A stretch of 18,113 nucleotides of DNA from Planctomycetota bacterium (GCA_035384565.1 DAOOIT010000096.1:1-18113); one strand, 5' to 3'; counted from the first letter of the stretch, positions 1-6,813 are shown. The notes: generated by a model not told the origin, from the sequence alone. Made by a program: numbers and translations.

Positions 1-1063
1 CGCGGCTGATGATGGGCGGCACGCAGGCGAAGGTTTCGACGTTGTTGATGTTGGTGGGCTTGCCGAAGGCGCCGGCCTGGGCGGGGAACGGGGGGCGGAC
101 GCGCGGCATGCCGCGCTTGCCTTCGATGGAGGCGATGAGCGCCGTCTCCTCGCCGCACACGAAGGCGCCCGCGCCCTGCTTGATCTTCAGGTGGAACGCG
201 AAGGGGGTGCCGAGGATGCCGTCGCCCAGGAGGCCCAGCGCCTCGGCGTCGGCGATGGCCTTCGCGAGGTGCTGGATGGCGATGGGGTATTCGGCCCGGC
301 AGTAGATGTAGCCGTGGTTGCAGCCGATGGCATAGGCGCCGATGAGCATGCCCTCGAGGATCGCGTGGGGGTCGCCCTCGCACACGCCGCGGTCCATGAA
401 GGCGCCCGGGTCGCCCTCGTCGGCGTTGCAGATGAGGTACTTGGTGTCGCCGGCCGAGGCGCGGCAGAGCTGCCACTTTTTGCCGGTGGGGAAGCCGGCG
501 CCGCCCCGGCCGCGCAGGCCGCTGGCGGCCACCTCGGCGATCACCTGGTCGGGCGTCATCGTGGTCAGGGCCTTGGCGGCCGCCTCGTAGCCGTCGAGGG
601 CCAGATAGTCCTCGATGCTCTCGGGGTCGATCTGCCCGCAGTGGCGGAAGACGAGGCGCGTCTGGTTCCTGTAGAATGGGACGTCGCGCTCGAGGCGCAC
701 GGGCTGTTTGGTGGCAGGGTCCACATAGAGGAGGCGTTCGACCACCCGGCCCTCGAGGGTGGCCTGAACGATCTCGGGCACGTCCTCGGCCTTGACGCGC
801 ACGTAGAGGATGCCCTCGGGCCGGACGGCCAGGAGCGGCCCTGCCTCGCAGAAGCCGTGGCAGCCGGTGCGTTGGAAGCGCAGGCGGGCAGCGAGCTCGG
901 GCCGGGCGGCGAACGCCTTGGCGAGCGCGTCGCGAACCGGCACGCTGCCCAGGGCGCGGCAGCCCGTGTCGCACAGGCACAGCGTGGTGAGTTGGCGGTG
1001 CGGCTGCTGCCGGATGCGCTCCTTGAGCGCCGACAGGTCAGCCGCCGAGTGCAGTCGTTCCAT
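1..1063 (-). CDS. NuoF-like NADH/FMN-binding subunit with N-terminal thioredoxin-like [2Fe-2S] domain (partial; HydB/NuoF family)
   Basis: The gene runs off the left edge, so only the first 354 residues are visible. Residues about 20-110 form a thioredoxin-like ferredoxin domain with cysteines at 29/31/35 and a CHGFC motif at 68-72. The NuoF core follows: glycine-rich RGRGGAGFPTGKKW near 185-197, NADEGDPGAFMDR at 213-225, and GEETALIASIEG at 304-315, the usual FMN and NADH contacts. Fusion of the thioredoxin-like domain to NuoF is typical of HydB/HndC-type subunits of NADH-linked [FeFe] hydrogenases and of some soluble NADH dehydrogenases, unlike plain NuoF of complex I. Predicted role: NADH oxidation or NAD+ reduction through FMN in the cytoplasm. 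The ATG has a good ribosome site (GAGGAG, 4 nt upstream) and lies 26 bp inside the preceding nuoE-like gene, suggesting translational coupling. The C-terminal iron-sulfur domains that would separate HydB from NuoF lie outside the window. Confidence 0.93.
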   Translation of the reverse strand, partial: MERLHSAADLSALKERIRQQPHRQLTTLCLCDTGCRALGSVPVRDALAKAFAARPELAARLRFQRTGCHGFCEAGPLLAVRPEGILYVRVKAEDVPEIVQATLEGRVVERLLYVDPATKQPVRLERDVPFYRNQTRLVFRHCGQIDPESIEDYLALDGYEAAAKALTTMTPDQVIAEVAASGLRGRGGAGFPTGKKWQLCRASAGDTKYLICNADEGDPGAFMDRGVCEGDPHAILEGMLIGAYAIGCNHGYIYCRAEYPIAIQHLAKAIADAEALGLLGDGILGTPFAFHLKIKQGAGAFVCGEETALIASIEGKRGMPRVRPPFPAQAGAFGKPTNINNVETFACVPPIISR

Positions 1064-1535
1064 GGGGCTCCTCTGCGCGGGCCTGGCGAATGTAGTCGTC
1101 AATCACCGCGTCGGCCTGCTCGGGCGTGAGCCGCCCGAAGTACTTGTCGTCCACCATCATCACCGGCGACAGGGCGCAGCAGCCCACGCACGCGACGGTT
1201 TCGTAGGTGAAGAGCAGGTCGGGCGTGGTCTGGCCCTCTTTGACCTTGAGCTTGCTCTCGAGGAGGCGGCGGATCTGGCCCGAGCCGCGCACGTGGCAGG
1301 CCGTGCCGCGGCACACGCGGACGCGGTGGCGGCCCTGCGGCTCGAAGTAGAATTGGGCGTAGAAGCTGGCCACCCCCTTCACGGCCGCCTCGGGCACGTT
1401 GAGGTGGCGGGCCACGTCGGCCATCACGTCCGTCGGCAGGTAGCCGATGGCGGCTTGAGCATCCTGAAGAATCGGGATGAGGTCACTGCGGTCCGTGCCG
1501 TGCCGAGCCAGAACCTCTATCAGGGCGGGATGCAT
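1038..1535 (-). CDS. NuoE-like [2Fe-2S] subunit (HydC/NuoE family)
   Basis: A 165-residue protein, the normal length for the 24-kDa thioredoxin-like subunit of NADH dehydrogenase/hydrogenase modules. The four cluster ligands are visible: Cys75 and Cys80 in CRGTAC, and Cys116 and Cys120 in CVGCCALSP. The N-terminal helical part (IPILQDAQAAIGYLP, then VASFYAQF near 55-62) is also typical. The family passes electrons between the NuoF-like flavoprotein and partner subunits, and here the NuoF-like gene follows directly with a 26-bp overlap. The reading frame stays open upstream to about 1769, but the ATG at 1535 has AGGAG 5 nt upstream and begins the family homology; the upstream stretch translates into low-complexity spacer repeats. 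A TTGACA-containing promoter lies about 55 bp upstream. Order nuoE-nuoF fits hydC-hydB as well as a complex I fragment, so no symbol is assigned. Confidence 0.93.
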   Translation of the reverse strand: MHPALIEVLARHGTDRSDLIPILQDAQAAIGYLPTDVMADVARHLNVPEAAVKGVASFYAQFYFEPQGRHRVRVCRGTACHVRGSGQIRRLLESKLKVKEGQTTPDLLFTYETVACVGCCALSPVMMVDDKYFGRLTPEQADAVIDDYIRQARAEEPHGTTALGG

Positions 1536-1589
1536 GCACTCTCCTGCTTCTTCCTCGTGGCCTCGAGCGAGTCCGCGGCGCACAGCTTC

Positions 1590-1619
1590 AGTAAAACCCA
1601 AAATGGGGCGGCCTGTCAA
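1590..1619 (-). promoter_or_regulatory. sigma70-like promoter for the nuoE/nuoF-like operon
   Basis: On the minus strand a perfect TTGACA (1614-1619) is followed after 18 bp by TTTACT (1590-1595). Transcription would start near 1583, leaving a leader of about 50 nt before the ATG at 1535. The -35 is perfect and the -10 matches four of six positions. Confidence 0.5.
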
Positions 1620-1673
1620 ATGCGGATCACCGCAGGGACGAAGGGAGGGGAAAAGAAGCAAAGCAATGAACAG

Positions 1674-1727
1674 GTTGGACGCGTTGGACATGGGCGCGTC
1701 CGTCACGTCCATCGCGTCCATCACATG
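1674..1727. repeat. short word-like repeat (GTCCA / TGGAC words) between polA and nuoE-like gene
   Basis: Five short words in a row (TTGGAC, TTGGACA, CGTCCGTCAC, GTCCATCGC, GTCCATCAC) make a degenerate 6-9 bp repeat. It has no ribosome site and no plausible product. Similar words recur at 4946-4980 and 5368-5417, so this looks like a dispersed spacer element of this genome. Confidence 0.5.
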
Positions 1728-1756
1728 CACGGGGCGCACCCGCGGCACCGCACGGC

Positions 1757-4558
1757 TCACTTGGACCACGTGCTGCCAACGGAGATGTCCACCTTCAGCG
1801 GCACGCGGAGTGCCATCGCGGATTCCATCTCACCGCGCACGATGGCACAGACCGCGTCCACCTGGTCTGCGGGGACGTCGAAGACGAGTTCGTCGTGCAC
1901 CTGGAGGATCATCCAGGCATCGGGGTGGCTCCTGCGGAGCGCCTCGTCGAGCCGCACCATGGCCACCTTGATGAGGTCGGCGGCGGAGCCCTGGATGGGG
2001 GTGTTGATCGCGGCCCGTTCGGCCGCCGAACGCGTGCCCTGGTTGGTGCTGTGGATCTCGGGAATGGGGCGTCGGCGGCCAAGGAGGGTGCTCACGAAGC
2101 CGTCGCGCGCGGCGGCCGCGATCGTGTCGTCCATGTACTTCTTGATGAGCGGGTAGCGGCGGAAGTAGCGCTCGATGAACTGCTGCGCCTCGGCCAGGGT
2201 GATGCCGGTGTCGTGCGCCAGGCGTTGCGGCCCCATGCCGTAGATGATGCCGAAGTTGATGGCCTTGGCCCGCGAGCGCATCTCGGGGGTCACCTGCTCG
2301 ATGGGCGTCTCGAACACCTCGCTGGCGGTGCGGCGGTGAATGTCCTCGCCGCGGCGGAAGGCGCCCAGAAGGTTCTCGTCGCCCGTGTAGTGGGCCAGGA
2401 TGCGTAGCTCGATCTGCGAGTAGTCGGCGCATACGAGGCGCCGCGAGGCGTCGCTGGGCACGAATGCCTCCCGGATGCGCTTGCCCACCTCGGTGCGGAT
2501 CGGAATGTTCTGGAGGTTGGGGTCCGACGACGACAGGCGGCCGGTGGCCGTGACCGTCTGGTTGAACGACGTGTGAATCTTGCCCGTGCGCGGGTTCACC
2601 AGGGCGGGAAAGGCGTCCACATAGGTGCCCTTGAGTTTCGCCAGGGCGCGGTATTCGAGCAGACGCTGCACGATCGGCACGTCGGCAAAGTCCTCCAGCG
2701 CGCCCACACTCGTCCCATACCCGGTCTTGGTCTTCCGAACACGGCCTGCCTTGCTCTTGTGAATCTGGAGCTTGTCGAAGAGGATCGCGCCGAGCTGCTG
2801 GGTGGAGTTGACGTTGAACTCCTCGCCGGCGAGCTGATGAATCTCCGCCACCAGGGCGTCAATCTTCGCGGCGAATTCGCTCGACAGCGCCTGGAGGAGT
2901 TCCAGATTCACCCGTACCCCTCGGCTCTCCATGCGGGCCAGCACGCCCACGAGCGGCACCTCGACTTCGCGGTAGAGCTTCTCGACACCGGCCTCCCCCA
3001 GCTTCGGCAGGAAGAGGCGGTGGAGGCGCAGGGTCACGTCGGCGTCCTCGCAGGCGTACTCGGCTACCTTGGCCACCGGCACATCGCGCATGCTGATCTG
3101 GGCCTTGCCCTTGCCGAGGAGGTCGCTGGTCGGAATCTTCCGGATATTCAGGTGCTTAAGGGCCAGCAGGTCGAGGTTGTGCTGCCGCTGCGAGGGGTCG
3201 AGGAGGTACGACTCGACCATCGTGTCGAACGCGATACCCCGCACCTCGATGCCGTAGTTGGCGAGCACGACCATGTCGTACTTGATGTTCTGCCCGCCTT
3301 TGCGCGCCGCGGGGTCCTCCAGGATGGGCCGCAGGGGGTCGAGGATGTCATGGACCGGGCGTTCGGTGTCCGGTGCCGGGGGTTGGGGGTGAGGAACGCC
3401 TCGGCTGGCGCTGAAAAGCGGCAAGTCCTCCTCTGGGCGCGGTCCTCGGGCTTCCGCTCCGCACTCCGCATTCCGCACTCCGCACTCGCCAACCGGCACG
3501 TAGAAGGCCTCGCGCTCGCGGAAGGCGAACGACAGGCCGACGATCTCGGCCCGCGTCGGCTCGGTCGAGGTGGTTTCGAGGTCGAGCACGAACTCCTGCG
3601 CCTGCCTCAGGCGTTCGATCAGGGCGTCGAGCGCTCGCGCGTCGGCCACCGTGCGGTAGGCCACCTCGCCCGGCGCGGCGCCGACGAACTGGACCTTCTC
3701 GATAAGCGAGGGGAACTCCAACTCCTCGAAGAGCTTGAGCAGCCGTTGGGCGTCGGGGCTGCGGACTCCGAACTGCGCGGGGTCGAACACCACAGGGCTG
3801 TCGGTGTGGATCGTGACGAGTTCCTTCGAGAGCCGGCCCTTCTCGCCGCCCGCGAGGAGCCCCTCGCGCACCCGCTTGTTCCTGACCTCCGCCGCGTGCT
3901 CCAGCGCGCCCTCAAGCGAGCCGTAGGCCCGCACCAGCTCGAGGGCCGTCTTCTCCCCCACGCCCGGCACCCCGGGCACGTTGTCCGACGCGTCGCCCAT
4001 CAGCCCCAGCACGTCCACCACCTTCTCGGGCGGCACCCCAAACCTCGCCTCCACGGCCGCCCGGTCAATCACCTCGTCCTCGCCCGACTTTTTCTTCAGG
4101 TCGAGGAGCTTCACGTGGTCGCTCACGAGCTGCATGAAGTCCTTATCCCCCGACACGATCAGGGCGTCCCACCCCGCGGCCTCGGCGCGGCGGGCGAGGG
4201 TGCCGATCACGTCGTCGGCCTCGAAGCCAGGGCACCGGATGCTCGGCAGGCCCAGCGCGGCCACCACCTCGTCCAGCAAGGGCAGTTGCTCGCGCATCTC
4301 GTCGGGCATCTTCTCGCGCGTCGCCTTGTAGTCGGGGAACCTCTGGTGCCGGAACGTCGGCTCCGGGCTGTCGAACACCACGGCGATCCGGTCGGGCGAC
4401 TCCTTCTCGATCAGCCGCAGAACCGTCGAGGCGAAGCCGTAGATCGCGCTCGTGTTCTGCCCCTTCGAGTTGATCAGCGGATTGCGGATGAACGCGAAAT
4501 ACGAGCGATAGGCCAGCGCATGGCCGTCAATCAGAAACAGGCGGGGCCTTTCAGGCAT
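1757..4558 (-). CDS. polA: DNA polymerase I
   Basis: A full-length 933-residue polymerase used in repair and Okazaki fragment processing. The 5' nuclease domain (1-290) has LIDGHALAYRSY, VVFDSPEPTFR, the acidic GFEADDVIG (111-119), SGDKDFMQL and GDASDNVPGVPGVGEK (188-203). The 3'-5' proofreading domain keeps its catalytic acids: Asp326 and Glu328 in DLETT, Asp428 in NIKYD and Asp505 in YACEDADVT. The polymerase domain has motif A DYSQIELR (712-719), motif B with Lys765, Phe769 and Tyr773, and motif C HDE (888-890). The protein is complete and should be active in all three functions. Oddly, residues about 357-402 form a low-complexity, Pro/Arg/Glu-rich insert between the first two exonuclease motifs, built from spacer-type DNA words. 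The ATG follows GAGGA by 7-8 nt and a near-consensus promoter lies just upstream. It appears monocistronic. Confidence 0.98.
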   Translation of the reverse strand: MPERPRLFLIDGHALAYRSYFAFIRNPLINSKGQNTSAIYGFASTVLRLIEKESPDRIAVVFDSPEPTFRHQRFPDYKATREKMPDEMREQLPLLDEVVAALGLPSIRCPGFEADDVIGTLARRAEAAGWDALIVSGDKDFMQLVSDHVKLLDLKKKSGEDEVIDRAAVEARFGVPPEKVVDVLGLMGDASDNVPGVPGVGEKTALELVRAYGSLEGALEHAAEVRNKRVREGLLAGGEKGRLSKELVTIHTDSPVVFDPAQFGVRSPDAQRLLKLFEELEFPSLIEKVQFVGAAPGEVAYRTVADARALDALIERLRQAQEFVLDLETTSTEPTRAEIVGLSFAFREREAFYVPVGECGVRNAECGAEARGPRPEEDLPLFSASRGVPHPQPPAPDTERPVHDILDPLRPILEDPAARKGGQNIKYDMVVLANYGIEVRGIAFDTMVESYLLDPSQRQHNLDLLALKHLNIRKIPTSDLLGKGKAQISMRDVPVAKVAEYACEDADVTLRLHRLFLPKLGEAGVEKLYREVEVPLVGVLARMESRGVRVNLELLQALSSEFAAKIDALVAEIHQLAGEEFNVNSTQQLGAILFDKLQIHKSKAGRVRKTKTGYGTSVGALEDFADVPIVQRLLEYRALAKLKGTYVDAFPALVNPRTGKIHTSFNQTVTATGRLSSSDPNLQNIPIRTEVGKRIREAFVPSDASRRLVCADYSQIELRILAHYTGDENLLGAFRRGEDIHRRTASEVFETPIEQVTPEMRSRAKAINFGIIYGMGPQRLAHDTGITLAEAQQFIERYFRRYPLIKKYMDDTIAAAARDGFVSTLLGRRRPIPEIHSTNQGTRSAAERAAINTPIQGSAADLIKVAMVRLDEALRRSHPDAWMILQVHDELVFDVPADQVDAVCAIVRGEMESAMALRVPLKVDISVGSTWSK
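3353..3490 (-). repeat. low-complexity spacer-type insert inside polA
   Basis: Two word-like blocks lie inside the polA reading frame. At 3457-3484 four tandem heptamers read CTCCGCA, CTCCGCA, TTCCGCA, CTCCGCA on the plus strand. At about 3358-3395 a GGTGTCCGGTGCCGGGGGTT run looks equally simple. They flank an Arg/Pro/Glu-rich stretch and together encode roughly residues 357-402, in the linker after FYVPVGE and before ILDPLRPILEDP. Seven-base units are not a multiple of three, so this is a DNA-level repeat and not a peptide repeat. The frame is preserved. Confidence 0.65.
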
Positions 4559-4583
4559 CCAGGGTTCCTCTCGTGTTCTGCGG

Positions 4584-4613
4584 ATTCTAGCAGCCCCGCC
4601 GCCGCACTGTCAA
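4584..4613 (-). promoter_or_regulatory. sigma70-like promoter for polA
   Basis: On the minus strand a perfect TTGACA (4608-4613) and TAGAAT (4584-4589) are separated by 18 bp. Transcription would start near 4577, giving a leader of about 20 nt that contains the GAGGA ribosome site. It is among the best promoter matches in the window. Confidence 0.75.
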
Positions 4614-4645
4614 GGAACCGCCCGTCGCGATTCGCGGTTTGCCCC

Positions 4646-4747
4646 TTCTCGCCCAACGGTCCCAGACTCATACGGGTTCCGCCACTTCCGGCGCACCCGT
4701 TTGGCGATTGTCGCCCTTCCGGCTCAGACTCGCACGGGGTTCTCCGC
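4646..4747. repeat. degenerate ~40-bp direct repeat (two copies)
   Basis: Copy one (4646-4682) and copy two (4708-4747) both run TT(C/G)TCGCCC, a variable stretch, then CAGACTC, (A/G)CGGG, TTC and CCGC in the same order and spacing, with a few one- or two-base gaps. On the minus strand the shared core reads GCGGA, ACCC, GT, GAGTCTG, CCG, GGGCGA. They look like diverged copies of one spacer element. No coding function is seen. Confidence 0.5.
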
Positions 4748-4945
4748 TTCTCGACTCGAGAATCGCCGATTCCCCTCGTTCCGCCTGAGAGTCACGCAGA
4801 GTTTGCAGAGTCATGCGCCTCTTCGCGCGCCGGTTCCGCCCGCAGGCACCGCACCTCGTGGTCGCCTCAACGCGTGCCACAGCCTCACCCAAGTCGCGTG
4901 ACTCCCCTGACACACCCGTCCGTGGGAGCCCCCCCGAAACCCGCC

Positions 4946-4980
4946 GTGGACACCGCGGACTCCATGGACACGGTAATCAC
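4946..4980. repeat. word-like repeat (GTGGACACC / GGACTCC / TGGACAC)
   Basis: The run GTGGACACCGCGGACTCC followed by ATGGACACGG consists of repeated GGAC(A/T)CC words, the same vocabulary as at 1674-1727. It is non-coding as far as can be seen. Confidence 0.4.
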
Positions 4981-5007
4981 GCCGCTTCGCACCGTCCACC
5001 GGCGTGG

Positions 5008-5118
5008 TCCCCTGAGCCTGCCGGCGGCGCCCCATGCGGCCAGAGCCACCCGCACGCCGTCGAGAGCATCAAGGAGGCCATCGCCCTCCACCGCGAGGCG
5101 AATGGAGCTGACCCAAGC
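5008..5118 (+). pseudogene. probable HicB-type antitoxin C-terminal remnant
   Basis: One plus-strand frame reads CGQSHPHAVESIKEAIALHR (5035-5094) and then EANGAD. This resembles the conserved end of HicB-like antitoxins, where a GQG-x-T motif is followed by EAVESIKEAI-x-LH. No start codon with a ribosome site precedes it, the upstream half of the HicB fold is missing, and the frame then runs into REP-like repeats at 5164. No hicA toxin is visible. I read it as a decayed fragment; the match is short and made from memory of the family, so it is tentative. Confidence 0.35.
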
Positions 5119-5163
5119 ACATCACGCCTGATCCACACCGCTCCGAAGCCGCGTGAATTGAAC

Positions 5164-5190
5164 GAGTTCGGGGGACACCATACTTATCTC
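5164..5190 (+). repeat. solo REP-like head sequence
   Basis: The 27-bp GAGTTCGGGGGACACCATAC plus TTATCTC is the same head found at the start of both 216-bp units (5206 and 5422), differing only at one base (CACC versus CATC). It sits 42 bp upstream of the first unit and seems to be a truncated copy. Confidence 0.65.
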
Positions 5191-5205
5191 AATGTTGCTT
5201 GCGGG

Positions 5206-5634
5206 GAGTTCGGGGGACATCATACTTATCTCCTGGCTTGCTTGGGGCCGGGCCTCTGGCGCCGCAGGACGCGACCCAGCAAGCCTTCGAGCCGGAGGAC
5301 ATCCTCGTAGTTCGGGCGTAGTCCGGGGTAGTCCGGGGGACATCTTACTCATCTTGTTGTCCCCGACTCTGTGGATCCTCTGCGCTGTCCGTGCCCTCTG
5401 TGGTGATGTTCACGGCCCGGCGAGTTCGGGGGACATCATACTTATCTCCTGGCTTGCTTGGGGCCGGGCCTCTGGCGCCGCAGGACGCGACCCAGCAAGC
5501 CTTCGAGCCGGAGGACATCCTCGTAGTTCGGGCGTAGTCCGGGGTAGTCCGGGGGACATCTTACTCATCTTGTTGTCCCCGACTCTGTGGATCCTCTGCG
5601 CTGTCCGTGCCCTCTGTGGTGATGTTCACGGCCC
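5206..5634 (+). repeat. tandem duplication of a 216-bp unit with REP-like hairpins
   Basis: Copies at 5206-5418 and 5422-5634 are identical over 213 bp, separated by GGC, giving a 216-bp period. Each unit contains, in order: the head GAGTTCGGGGGACATCATAC; a hairpin with arms GGCTTGCT and AGCAAGCC (5235-5285; 5451-5501); a second head-like sequence GTCCGGGGGACATCTTACTC that can fold on TGTCCCCGAC (5331-5367; 5547-5583); and a word-like tail CCTCTGTGGTGATGTTCACG. Paired conserved heads plus hairpins resemble BIME/REP elements mobilised by RAYT transposases, but no transposase is present. Perfect identity indicates a recent duplication. One frame of the middle part (5247-5321) reads like a protein C terminus ending FEPEDILVVRA and stop. 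Confidence 0.85.
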
Positions 5635-5679
5635 TGCGGCGGTAAGGTGGTCGGATGACAGGGGGGTGCCCCCGGCGTC

Positions 5680-5843
5680 GAGGTCTTCGGCTTTGACGCT
5701 CCGCTTGCCGTGGACGATCTCGTTGATGCGTCGGGCGGGACGGTGATGTCCCTGGTGAGCCGGCACTGGCTGATGCCCATCGGCCGCAGGAACTCCTCAA
5801 GGGGAATCCCGCCGGGATGCACGAGGGCGGACCGCCCGGCCAT
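5680..5843 (-). pseudogene. frameshifted HigA-type antitoxin remnant (XRE family)
   Basis: From an ATG at 5843, preceded by a weak AGGGGA ribosome site, the frame reads HPGGIPLEEFLRPMGISQCR and then LTRDITVPP (residues 9-37), the N-terminal signature of HigA/VapI-type antitoxins with an XRE helix-turn-helix. After two extra bases (5731-5732) the homology continues in another frame as RINEIVHGKRSVKAEDL (5730-5680), the usual recognition-helix region. One base has been lost, or two gained, at that point. Homology ends near 5680 and the expected C-terminal half (ALRLA-x-YFG) is missing; the tandem repeats begin 46 bp further on. No higB toxin gene is visible upstream; the SMP-30-like gene ends only 28 bp away. 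The antitoxin should be non-functional. Confidence 0.75.
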
Positions 5844-5871
5844 GGCTATCCCCTGGCTTCCGATTCCCCCC

Positions 5872-6765
5872 TCACTTCGGCGAAGAGCCGGCAATGGGGA
5901 CTCGGACGCGGTAGACTCCCCCGCCCTCTTTGGTGCGGGCGGTGACGAAGAGGGTCTTGCCGTCCGGCCCGCCGAAGCAGCAGTTGGTGCACTGGCCGGG
6001 GCAGGCGATCTTGGCGAGGAGCTTGCCGTCGGGGCTGACGACGTAGACCGCATCGGTGCCCGTCACATACAGGTTGCCCTCGGCGTCCACCTTCAGGCCG
6101 TCGCACACGCGGGTGCCGTGGAGGCCGAGGTTGATGAGCAGGCGGCCATTGGCCACCGTGCCGTCGGCCTGGACGTCGTAGACGTGGACCGTCCTGGCCT
6201 CCGAGTCGTCCACGTAGAGCCGCTTGCCGTCGGGCGAGAGGCCGATGCCGTTGGGCCGCCCAAGGTCCTTCACGACCAGGGCCAGCTTGCCATCGGGCGA
6301 GAGCCGGTAGACGCCCTCGAAGTCCAGCTCCCTATCCTCCCGCTTGACGCCGTAGGGCGGGTCGGTGAAGTAGATCGAGCCGTCGGCGGCGAGGGTGAGG
6401 TCGTTGGGGCTGTTGAGGCGCTTCCCCTCGAACTGGTCGGCGAGGACCGTCACCGTGCCGTCGGCCTCGGTGCGGGTGACGCGGCGGGCGCCGTGCTCGC
6501 AGGCGATGAGGCGCCCCTGGGCGTCGAAGGCCAGGCCGTTCGAGTTGTTGCTCGGGTCGCGGAAGGCGACCGGCTCCTTCCCCTCCTCCCATCGGTAGAT
6601 GCGGTTGGCGGGGATGTCGCTGAAGAGGAGGAAGCCCTTGGCACTCCACGCAGGGCCTTCGGTGAACTTGAGGCCCTTGATGATCAACTCCGCGCTCTCG
6701 GGCCACTTCTCCGCCGCCCCTGCCGCCGCAGCCACCACGACCGCCAGCGCCAATGCCTTGCGCAT
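5872..6765 (-). CDS. secreted SMP-30/gluconolactonase-like protein
   Basis: A 297-residue six-bladed beta-propeller of the SMP-30/gluconolactonase/LRE family, which hydrolyses sugar lactones or related esters with one divalent metal. The N terminus MRKALALAVVVAAAAGAAEK is a typical Sec signal peptide, so the enzyme is probably periplasmic or secreted. Likely metal ligands are Glu36 (FTEGPAW), Asn172 (RPNGIGLS) and Asp222 (CDGLKVD), with the NSPNDLTLAADGSIYFTDPP block at 118-137 near the pocket. Several SPDGK blade repeats are visible. The frame continues upstream to about 6975, but the ATG at 6765 has AAAGGAG 6 nt upstream and starts the signal peptide. It diverges from the cyclophilin-like gene across 88 bp. 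The exact substrate cannot be told from sequence. Confidence 0.9.
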   Translation of the reverse strand: MRKALALAVVVAAAAGAAEKWPESAELIIKGLKFTEGPAWSAKGFLLFSDIPANRIYRWEEGKEPVAFRDPSNNSNGLAFDAQGRLIACEHGARRVTRTEADGTVTVLADQFEGKRLNSPNDLTLAADGSIYFTDPPYGVKREDRELDFEGVYRLSPDGKLALVVKDLGRPNGIGLSPDGKRLYVDDSEARTVHVYDVQADGTVANGRLLINLGLHGTRVCDGLKVDAEGNLYVTGTDAVYVVSPDGKLLAKIACPGQCTNCCFGGPDGKTLFVTARTKEGGGVYRVRVPIAGSSPK

Positions 6766-6784
6766 CGGAGGCTCCTTTGCTTGT

Positions 6785-6813
6785 TTGACTCGCTCCCCCG
6801 CCCGGGCTACACT
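6785..6813 (+). promoter_or_regulatory. sigma70-like promoter for the cyclophilin-like gene
   Basis: TTGACT (6785-6790), a 17-bp spacer and TACACT (6808-6813) match the consensus well. The start point would be near 6820, with a leader of about 34 nt containing AGGAGG. It lies within the short divergent spacer shared with the SMP-30-like gene, for which no equally clear promoter was found. Confidence 0.6.

Larger units (their letters stand above)
4614..5679. other. gene-free accessory spacer (repeat and remnant island)
   Basis: About 1.07 kb without a convincing intact gene. Open frames here have no ribosome sites, no recognisable domains, and mostly translate repeat words. The stretch contains a degenerate direct repeat (4646-4747), a GACTCC/TGGACA word cluster (4946-4980), a HicB-like remnant (5008-5118), a lone REP-like head (5164-5190) and a 216-bp tandem duplication (5206-5634). 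A HigA-like remnant follows immediately. It reads as a decayed insertion hotspot between polA and a metabolic gene. Confidence 0.7.

Noticed and set aside
1536..1769. N-terminal extension of the NuoE-like protein
   Set aside because: It translates spacer words and promoter DNA, lacks family similarity, and the ATG at 1535 has a good ribosome site.
4668..4913. Minus-strand 81-codon frame with a CGACGRNRRAKR motif that hints at a zinc ribbon
   Set aside because: There is only one CxxC pair, no ribosome site, and the rest runs through the degenerate direct repeat.
2573..5131. An 852-codon plus-strand open frame and similar long frames opposite other genes (e.g. 8252-10468, 191-1129, 12186-13517)
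   Set aside because: They lie antisense to well-supported genes, have Arg/Ala/His/Gly-rich shadow composition, and show no domains. Such frames are expected in high-GC DNA.
5206..5634. CRISPR array
   Set aside because: There are only two copies, the repeats are 213 bp long, the spacer is 3 bp, and no cas genes are present.
5192..5746. Plus-strand 184-codon frame with an internal 72-residue duplication
   Set aside because: The duplication is simply the 216-bp DNA repeat (216 is divisible by three); it then reads antisense into the HigA remnant.
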